DNA from: a bacterium
GTDB lineage: Bacteria > Myxococcota_A > Bradymonadia > UBA7976 > UBA1532
Length of the DNA stretch: 45,485 bases
Direction of reading: 5' to 3'
Assembly (NCBI GenBank): GCA_030427205.1
Contig: JAUHXC010000067.1
Location: 1-45,485, forward strand
The translations under genes and the position numbers were made by a program. Of this stretch, positions 39,914-45,485 are shown one piece after another. How positions within the stretch are numbered: the first letter of the stretch is position 1; each line of letters opens with the position of its first letter. The notes beneath the pieces are model-generated. The model did no database searches. It worked only from the letters and a program-made list of their open reading frames with translations, and was not told the origin of the DNA.

Positions 39914-41302
39914 GTGCCCCTCGACGAAGATCGGCTTTCGACGGTGCTTTTCCGGCTGTCGGGGCGTGACCGCTGGTCGGCCCTGATCGCCTGCTATCAC
40001 CACAACTTCGACGAGCGCCTGCTCGTGGGCCACGGCATGCTCGAGCAGGGCGTGGTCATCGAGGCCTACGGCGCGCTGGGGCGGCTCGACGAGGCCGAAG
40101 CGCTCGCCGAGCGCTGCCTCGAGGCGATCTACCACCCGTGGGAGGACGCGAAGTACTACACCAGCGTCTTCGGCGGGCTGGTGCGCGCCGCCGCCCGGCT
40201 GTGCCGCTTCGAGCCCGAGCGGGCCGCCGCGATCGCCCGCCGGGTGCAGGCCTGGATCGACCGCCACCTGCCCGAACCCATCGCGCTCAAGAAAGAGAAC
40301 GAGCGCTTCCAGGACCTGCGGCTGCTGCTCGAGCTGCTCAAGGGGCTGGTGCTCGAAGCCCGCGCGCAATACGCCGACGCGGCGATCCTGCTGCGGGACG
40401 CGCTCGACCGCCGACCGCACTGGGCCAACGACATCAAGCCGCGCATCGAGGCGGCCTACGCCCGCTGCCTCGCCCGGCTCGACCCGTGCGCCGCCTTCAC
40501 CCGGCGCATGTGGGCCGAGATGCAGGAGTACGACGAGCCGTGGTCGTTCAACCCGCACTGGCTGATGAACCTCATCGACCGCGACCCGGCGGCCGCCAAC
40601 GCGGTGCTCGACAAGGCCCCGCCCCGCGACCGTGACCTCACCGCGAGCTGGCGCCGCGGCGCGCGCAAGTCGATGGCCATGTGGCGGGCCGACAAGCGCG
40701 ACCGGGACATGGTGCTGCGCATGCTCGACAAGGCCGGGCAGGAGGAATACGAGCTCTACCCCCGGCTGGCCACGTGGCGCTACGAGATGCAGCGCCGCCT
40801 CGGCGACCGCCGCGCCGCCGACGCGCACCTCGAGCCGCTGCGCGACCTCGAGCCGGAGACCGGCTGGCCCTTCGTGCGTCGCCTGTGCATCTACGACAGC
40901 CGCACCGACCCGCACCTGGGGCCGGTCAGCCCGGTCGGCGTGCGGCAGGTGCTCGGCGCCGCCGAGCGCCTGCGCAGCGACGACGATCGCGCGGTGCGGC
41001 TGGTGGCCGGCTCACTCGTGGCCCGCTGCCGCATGCTGCTCGGTGATCCGGTCAAGGGGCTGGCGGTCATCCGCGAGACGATGCGCCATGTGCGCCGCGC
41101 CCGCCACGGCCCGCTGCGCTGGCTCGCGCCGCCCGCGTGGCCCGATCGTGACCTGGGGTTGAAGACCTATCGCGACCTGCTGCGGGTGGTGCCGAGCCAC
41201 GACCGACAGCGCAGCGCGTGGTGCGCGCGGGTCGAGCCGCGCGTGGCGCGGGCGATGTCGCGCAACTACCTCACCTGGGCTCAGGAGTGGCCGCCGGCCT
41301 GA
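39914..41302 (+). CDS. Hypothetical helical protein, TPR-like, 462 aa
   Basis: No signal peptide or transmembrane segment. The sequence is almost entirely amphipathic helix pairs, for example GALGRLDEAEALAERCLEAI, LLLELLKGLVLEARAQYADA and AAILLRDALDRRPHW, which resemble tetratricopeptide-type repeats of 30-40 residues. Arg and Trp are frequent and the chain is basic at the end (WCARVEPRVARAMSRNYL). I chose GTG at 39914 because GGGAG is placed 5 bases upstream; the same frame is open to 39806 but the extra residues are Pro-rich and unlike the rest. A scaffold or protein-binding role is inferred. No family is recognised. Confidence 0.8.
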   Translation: MPLDEDRLSTVLFRLSGRDRWSALIACYHHNFDERLLVGHGMLEQGVVIEAYGALGRLDEAEALAERCLEAIYHPWEDAKYYTSVFGGLVRAAARLCRFEPERAAAIARRVQAWIDRHLPEPIALKKENERFQDLRLLLELLKGLVLEARAQYADAAILLRDALDRRPHWANDIKPRIEAAYARCLARLDPCAAFTRRMWAEMQEYDEPWSFNPHWLMNLIDRDPAAANAVLDKAPPRDRDLTASWRRGARKSMAMWRADKRDRDMVLRMLDKAGQEEYELYPRLATWRYEMQRRLGDRRAADAHLEPLRDLEPETGWPFVRRLCIYDSRTDPHLGPVSPVGVRQVLGAAERLRSDDDRAVRLVAGSLVARCRMLLGDPVKGLAVIRETMRHVRRARHGPLRWLAPPAWPDRDLGLKTYRDLLRVVPSHDRQRSAWCARVEPRVARAMSRNYLTWAQEWPPA

Positions 41303-41337
41303 GCGCCGCGCCGTCAGCCGTCCTTACAGCAACCAGA

Positions 41338-41403
41338 CAACTATACGGTAGATGACGCGCAACCCAGCGGGGGCGTGGATTCGGCCGAAATACCGGATAG
41401 TTG
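41338..41403. repeat. 13-bp inverted repeat upstream of the PLD-SNF2 gene
   Basis: CAACTATACGGTA (41338-41350) and TACCGGATAGTTG (41391-41403) are complementary with one mismatch and enclose 40 bp. The arms are much more AT-rich than the surroundings. They could be an operator pair, an element end or the base of an RNA stem. The spacer 41303-41596 holds no gene. Confidence 0.55.
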
Positions 41404-41477
41404 CCAGTGCTCTTCAGTGTCGTTCTCTGCCGCTTCGTCCCCCTCTTTCGCCGCTGTTCCTGGAACGTCTGCCGGAA

Positions 41478-41497
41478 CACCCCGGCGCGCCGGGGTG
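41478..41497. repeat. 20-bp perfect palindrome upstream of the PLD-SNF2 gene
   Basis: CACCCCGGCGCGCCGGGGTG is fully self-complementary. It lies about 100 bp before the start codon and may act as a hairpin, a terminator-like pause or a dimeric protein site. GTTCC-T-GGAAC at 41456-41466 is a second short inverted repeat near it. Confidence 0.5.
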
Positions 41498-41571
41498 CCC
41501 CTCTACGCCACGTTCCTGCGCATCGGGCCGCGCCCGACACGCCCCCGTTGATCGCCCCCGCGACCTGTGGT

Positions 41572-41594
41572 GTCCTCCCGGTCGCCGGGAGGAC
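41572..41594 (+). promoter_or_regulatory. Hairpin that sequesters the Shine-Dalgarno of the PLD-SNF2 gene
   Basis: GTCCTCCCGG (41572-41581) and CCGGGAGGAC (41585-41594) form a perfect 10-bp GC-rich stem with a TCG loop. The Shine-Dalgarno GGGAGG is wholly inside the 3' arm, and the ATG lies 2 bases after it. In the folded mRNA the ribosome site would be blocked, so translation probably depends on opening the stem by an RNA, a protein, a translating ribosome or heat. Confidence 0.65.
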
Positions 41595-41596
41595 CG

Positions 41597-44500
41597 ATGT
41601 CCGAGATCGATTGGGCCCGCCGCGGGCTGGAGTTCCGCTTCGTCACCGAGACGCCGGTCGCCCGGTATGCGCTGCGCTCGCGTCCGCGGGTGACCGCGCA
41701 TGACCCGTTCCATCGGGCCTACCAGCCGTCGATGGCGAGCGTCGAGCTGCCTGCGGCCCTGATCCCGCTTCGGAACCGCGCGGGTGGATCGGTTGACGCC
41801 CAGACCCTCCGAGCCGCGTTGCCCAGCCAGACCATCGCCCGCGCGCTCCAGATCATCCAACCCGATCCCGACGGGCCGTCCGACGAGATCGACGCCTTGT
41901 GGATCCAGGGCGTCGACGAGTCGGACCTGGATACCCTACGCGCCGAGCACGGCCTGGGCGACATCCTCGCGATCCACGCTGACGAGAGCGCCACGTCCCT
42001 CGGCGACCCCGCCCCGCTGCGTCCATCGCCGCTGCACCTGCACCCGCTGCCTCGGGTGGTGCTCGAACCGCGGACCCAGATCGCCGACAACACCGACGCG
42101 GCGCTGAGCATGGACCACCTGCTCGACGCCTTCGTCGACCGCTTCGTCGGCCCAACGCACACCCTGCCCGAGCTGCGGCTGGCCACCGGCTACCTGCACC
42201 GCCACGGCATGCGCCGGGTGCTCGACCTGCTGACCCGCCCCACGCCGCCCGAGCGGCTGCGCATCCTCTTCTCCGGCCACACCGACCGGGCCACCGCCCG
42301 CCGACTCACCGCGCTCTTCTCGGCCCAGATCCGCGATGCGCTCGACGAGGCCGGCGGCGAAGACGCCTTCGTCGAGGCGTGCCGCGCCGCTGTCGAGAGC
42401 GGGCGATTGGAGGTGCGGGTCTACACCTCGGCCTTTCTGCACGCCAAGCTCTTCCTCGGCTGGCAGACCCGCGACACCAACGGCTACCTCGTCGGCGGCA
42501 CCGCGGTGGTCGGCAGTTCGAACCTGACCGCCCCGGGCCTCGGCTTCGGCGGCAACCTCGAGCTCGACGTCGCGGTCGAAGACAAGCGGGTCATCACCCC
42601 GCTCGCCGATTGGTTCGCCCACCGCTGGGACGAGGCCGAGCCGCCCGAGCCGCCGCTGCTCCAACTCATCGATGGTTGGCGAGCGCCGCCCGCGCCCGCG
42701 TTCGAGACCCCCGGCCTCGCCGAGCTGTACGACCTCGGCCGCCGCAAGACCCTCGGCGACCCTCGGCGCTACCTCGCGTGGCTCGCCCGGCTCTACGCCG
42801 ACGAGATCGACCGCGTGCCCGTCACCGACGAGCCGGCCTTCCCGCCGTCGCCCCACGCCACCGTGACCCCCAAGCCCGAGCAGATCCGCGGGGTCGAGGG
42901 GCTGTCGCAGCGGCTGATCGGCTTCCGCATGGCCTTCCTCGCCGACAGCGTCGGGCTGGGCAAGACGATCACCGCCATCGGCACCGCGTGGCACCTCGTG
43001 CGCCGCGGCGTCGTCGCCCGCCCGGCCCTCATCGCGCCGCGCAAGCTCTTCGACCAGTGGAAGGCCGACGGCGAGAAGGTCGGCGCGCCGGTGACGCTCT
43101 TCGCGACGCTCAACCGCCACACGCTGGAGCGGGCCGACGAGTTCGACGCCGCCGACGAGCTGGCGCCCTACGATCTGCTGGTGGTCGAGGAGGCCCACGA
43201 GAGCCTGCGCAACCGCAGCAACAAGCTGTGGCGCCACATTCGGAGCCACCTCAACCGGCACCTCGACTGCAAGCTGCTGCTCGTCAGCGCCACGCCGTGG
43301 AACAACAGCCGGGAGGACATCTTCAACTACCTGCGGCTGGGGCTGGCCGAGGGCAAGGTGCTCGCCCAGCGCTTCCCGGGGCTCGGCACCGAGGTCCTCT
43401 GGCGCCAGCTCGAGTGGCTCGCCAGCCCCTACCCGTCGAGCGCCGCCCGCGACTTCGCCGGGCTCGACCTCGACACCTACCGCGCCGTCTTCCACACGTT
43501 CTTCCTGCAGCGCACGCGGCGCGGCCTGGAGCGGCGGGGCTGGGCCGGCGACTTCCCCGACCGCCGCCCGCACCCGCTGGAGGTGGACGCCAGCGACGCC
43601 TACCGCCAGTTCTTCACCGACCTCGGCGATACGCTCGGCGACCTCTACCTCGCCCACCGCGACCCGTTCGGCGCGCTGCTGCGGGCCGTCGACGCGGTCG
43701 ACCCGAGCCGGGGCGACGCCGAAGAGCCGCCGTCCAACCTGCACCGGGGGCTGCTCATCCAGCTCTACAAGCGGGCCGAGAGCTCGCTGTTCGCGCTCGC
43801 CGTCTCGCTCGCCGGCCTGCGCCGCCGGCTGGCCGAGCTGCGCGAGCGCCTCGACGCCATTCACGACGCCGACGACCCGGTCGACGCCCTGCGGACGTGG
43901 CTCGACGAGACGTGGCTCAACCTCGCCGACCCCGGGCTGCCCGACGACGACGGCGACCCCCGACCCGAGCTGATGGCCCCCGCCGAGAAGGTCCGCTACG
44001 CCCGCTTGCAGGCGCTGATGGAGCGCCTCGATCCGGCCCGCGCCCGCGCCGCGATCCGCCACGCCCAGACGGCGCTGATCGACCCCCACGCCGCGACCCT
44101 GGCCAACCTGTCGGGCCGGCTCGACTTCGACCTCGAAGACCGCGACCCCAAAGCAGAGGTCCTCGTCGCCCGCGCCCGCGACGACGCCGGAGCAGGCTAC
44201 AAGCCGGTGCTCATCGGGGGCTACGCCGACACCGCCGCGCGCATGTTCCTGCGGCTCATCCAGGCGATGCCCAGCCGCCGGATCGGCCTCGCGCTCGGCG
44301 GCGGCAGGGGCTGGATCTACGACCCCCTGCGCCACCGCTCGGCCGCGCCGTTCGACGCCGACGCCTTCACCGCCGCGCTCGACGCGCCCCGGGCCACCCG
44401 CCGTGAACTGCTGCTCTCCGGCCGCGCCGAGCGCGTCGCCCGCCGCCGCCTCATCGCCGCGTTCGCCCCCCGCGCGCAGGCCGCGCTCGCCCGCAAGCTG

Positions 44501-45485
44501 CCGCCGGCCGAGATCGGCGGTGAGATCGACGTGCTGGTCGGCTCGGAGGCCATCAGCGTCGGCCAGAACCTGCAAGACAGCACCTCGCTGATCCAGCTCG
44601 ACCTGCCGTGGAACCCGATGGTCATCGAGCAGCGCATCGGCCGCGTCGACCGCCACGGCGGCGGGCGGCCCGACCGGGCGAGCGGGGCCAACGTCGTCGA
44701 CGTGCACTACTGCTGGAGCCTGCCGGCCATCGAGGCCGAGATCGCGCTGCGCGACAAGCTGCGCGACAAGGCGCTGGGGGTCATCGCCGAGACCGAATAC
44801 GACGAGCTGCTGCTCGACGAGCTGCGGGCGTACATCGAAGAGGTGCGCGCCGAGCGCGACGCCCGCCCCGACGCCCGCGCCGCCGTCGGGCACCTGCACA
44901 GCCGGGCCCGTGAGCTGTCGGAGCAGCAGAGCCGGGTGCCGGGCACGCTGGAGGGCGTCGGCGGATTCCTCGATGGCCTGCGGCTGCTCGCCCGGATGGT
45001 GCACGACGGCGAGATCGACCCCGAGGCGGCCCCCGAGCCGTTCATCGGCAGCGGCAAGCTGCGCGGGGCGGGCGAAGCGCAGTGGTTGGTCAGCGCGGCC
45101 GCGATCCCCCGCGGCGCTGGCGGCCCGCTGCGCGCCATGCCCGTGCACTTCGCCGTCGGCCCCGAGCGGGCCCCGCTCGCGCCCGATCTGCTGGCTGTCG
45201 TCGAGGGGCTGAGCGAGCCGACGGGCCACAGTCGAGCCCCCCGAGTCGACCGCGACGACTGGCGCGCGGCGCTGGTGGCCCTCGACCGTCGGCTGCAAGC
45301 GGCCCGCTCCGAGCTGAAGGCCCGGCACGACGCCGAGCTACAGCGCCGCGCCGAGGCGGCCTTGCGCCCGACGCCGCGCCGCGACCCGTCGTCTCTGCTC
45401 AAGGCCCTGTTGGCCGAGGCCCACGCCGCGCTCGAGCGCGGGCTGGACATCATCCGCCGCCAGGGCAGCCGCGTGGCCGAGCTGC
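41597..45485 (+). CDS. PLD-domain plus SNF2-type helicase, over 1,296 aa, partial at window end
   Basis: The frame is open to the window edge. Residues about 160-350 hold a single phospholipase-D-like nuclease motif: HAKLFLG (282-288) followed by GGTAVVGSSNLTAPGLGFGG. The SF2/SNF2 helicase follows: LADSVGLGKTITAIG (Walker A, about 449-463), VVEEAHESLRN (DEAH box here EEAH, 529-539), LLVSATPWNNS (motif III, about 561-571), GSEAISVGQNLQDS (motif V) and IEQRIGRVDRHG (motif VI, arginine fingers near 1013-1019). A long helical C-terminal region follows, with QSRVPGTLEG and a basic end. Fusions of PLD nucleases to SNF2/DEAD helicases occur in phage-defence loci (for example DISARM and Mokosh use such domains), but no partner genes are visible here. 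ATG 41597 has GGGAGG at good spacing, within the hairpin at 41572-41594. Confidence 0.92.
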   Translation, partial: MSEIDWARRGLEFRFVTETPVARYALRSRPRVTAHDPFHRAYQPSMASVELPAALIPLRNRAGGSVDAQTLRAALPSQTIARALQIIQPDPDGPSDEIDALWIQGVDESDLDTLRAEHGLGDILAIHADESATSLGDPAPLRPSPLHLHPLPRVVLEPRTQIADNTDAALSMDHLLDAFVDRFVGPTHTLPELRLATGYLHRHGMRRVLDLLTRPTPPERLRILFSGHTDRATARRLTALFSAQIRDALDEAGGEDAFVEACRAAVESGRLEVRVYTSAFLHAKLFLGWQTRDTNGYLVGGTAVVGSSNLTAPGLGFGGNLELDVAVEDKRVITPLADWFAHRWDEAEPPEPPLLQLIDGWRAPPAPAFETPGLAELYDLGRRKTLGDPRRYLAWLARLYADEIDRVPVTDEPAFPPSPHATVTPKPEQIRGVEGLSQRLIGFRMAFLADSVGLGKTITAIGTAWHLVRRGVVARPALIAPRKLFDQWKADGEKVGAPVTLFATLNRHTLERADEFDAADELAPYDLLVVEEAHESLRNRSNKLWRHIRSHLNRHLDCKLLLVSATPWNNSREDIFNYLRLGLAEGKVLAQRFPGLGTEVLWRQLEWLASPYPSSAARDFAGLDLDTYRAVFHTFFLQRTRRGLERRGWAGDFPDRRPHPLEVDASDAYRQFFTDLGDTLGDLYLAHRDPFGALLRAVDAVDPSRGDAEEPPSNLHRGLLIQLYKRAESSLFALAVSLAGLRRRLAELRERLDAIHDADDPVDALRTWLDETWLNLADPGLPDDDGDPRPELMAPAEKVRYARLQALMERLDPARARAAIRHAQTALIDPHAATLANLSGRLDFDLEDRDPKAEVLVARARDDAGAGYKPVLIGGYADTAARMFLRLIQAMPSRRIGLALGGGRGWIYDPLRHRSAAPFDADAFTAALDAPRATRRELLLSGRAERVARRRLIAAFAPRAQAALARKLPPAEIGGEIDVLVGSEAISVGQNLQDSTSLIQLDLPWNPMVIEQRIGRVDRHGGGRPDRASGANVVDVHYCWSLPAIEAEIALRDKLRDKALGVIAETEYDELLLDELRAYIEEVRAERDARPDARAAVGHLHSRARELSEQQSRVPGTLEGVGGFLDGLRLLARMVHDGEIDPEAAPEPFIGSGKLRGAGEAQWLVSAAAIPRGAGGPLRAMPVHFAVGPERAPLAPDLLAVVEGLSEPTGHSRAPRVDRDDWRAALVALDRRLQAARSELKARHDAELQRRAEAALRPTPRRDPSSLLKALLAEAHAALERGLDIIRRQGSRVAEL

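Noticed and set aside
41936..45328. 1,130-residue minus-strand frame opposite the PLD-SNF2 gene
   Set aside because: The plus strand contains all helicase motifs in order; the reverse frame has none.

Overview
The window is very GC-rich (roughly 70% or more), with strong G/C bias at third codon positions. It is densely packed with genes on both strands. The giant MopE-type (CNGLDDDCDG) repeat protein, the many lipoproteins with Asp/Pro/Ala-rich linkers after the lipid cysteine, a Dickkopf-like Cys-rich lipoprotein, a carboxypeptidase-regulatory-domain TonB receptor and an oxygen-dependent HemG together suggest a Myxococcota-type, formerly deltaproteobacterial, genome such as Bradymonadia or Polyangia. 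This placement is inferred from gene content, not from a marker tree. I saw no rRNA, tRNA, CRISPR array or insertion sequence.

Layout. Bases 1-5156 hold housekeeping genes: the tail of an unidentified CDS, a GroES-like protein, a DUF4261-like protein, serC, hemE and hemG. Bases 5157-17804 are a surface-protein block: a Cys-rich lipoprotein, a membrane-anchored FGE-sulfatase-domain protein, a lipoprotein of about 2,890 residues with about 45 MopE-type repeats, and a small sterol-desaturase-type hydroxylase. A 159-bp branched palindromic element sits at 17815-17973 between convergent genes. Bases 17999-25903 hold a sulfotransferase, a degenerate metallo-beta-lactamase-fold lipoprotein, an outer-membrane protein, a small membrane protein paired with a TetR regulator, an esterase lipoprotein and a beta-propeller lipoprotein. 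Bases 25922-30099 are a ppk1-sulfatase operon read leftward. A lipoprotein with a Glu-Gly dipeptide array of about 70 units follows (30246-31493). Next come signalling genes: a hybrid histidine kinase, then divergently a rhodanese lipoprotein with an overlapping PP2C phosphatase, and an MmcQ/YjbR protein. Bases 35634-39789 are a lipoprotein/TonB-receptor operon. A helical-repeat-like protein follows, and the window ends inside a large PLD-plus-SNF2 helicase of a type often found in defence islands.

How the parts fit. serC, hemE and hemG are core metabolism (serine/PLP and heme). Much of the rest faces the envelope: eight predicted lipoproteins, two outer-membrane beta-barrels and several membrane enzymes. 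Two overlaps indicate translational coupling: ppk1/sulfatase (GTGA) and rhodanese/PP2C (ATGA). Four convergent pairs are separated by only 10-19 bp.

Most interesting items: (1) a three-unit higher-order repeat inside the giant MopE protein that holds for repeats 1-34 and then gives way to a single-unit pattern; (2) a perfect 10-bp hairpin that buries the Shine-Dalgarno sequence of the PLD-SNF2 helicase; (3) the branched palindromic element at 17815-17973; (4) a MopE-type metal-binding motif inserted in a sulfatase-fold membrane protein encoded with polyphosphate kinase; (5) a possible winged-helix domain fused to an FGE-type domain. Functional statements for unfamiliar proteins are inference from motifs read by eye; no database search was possible.
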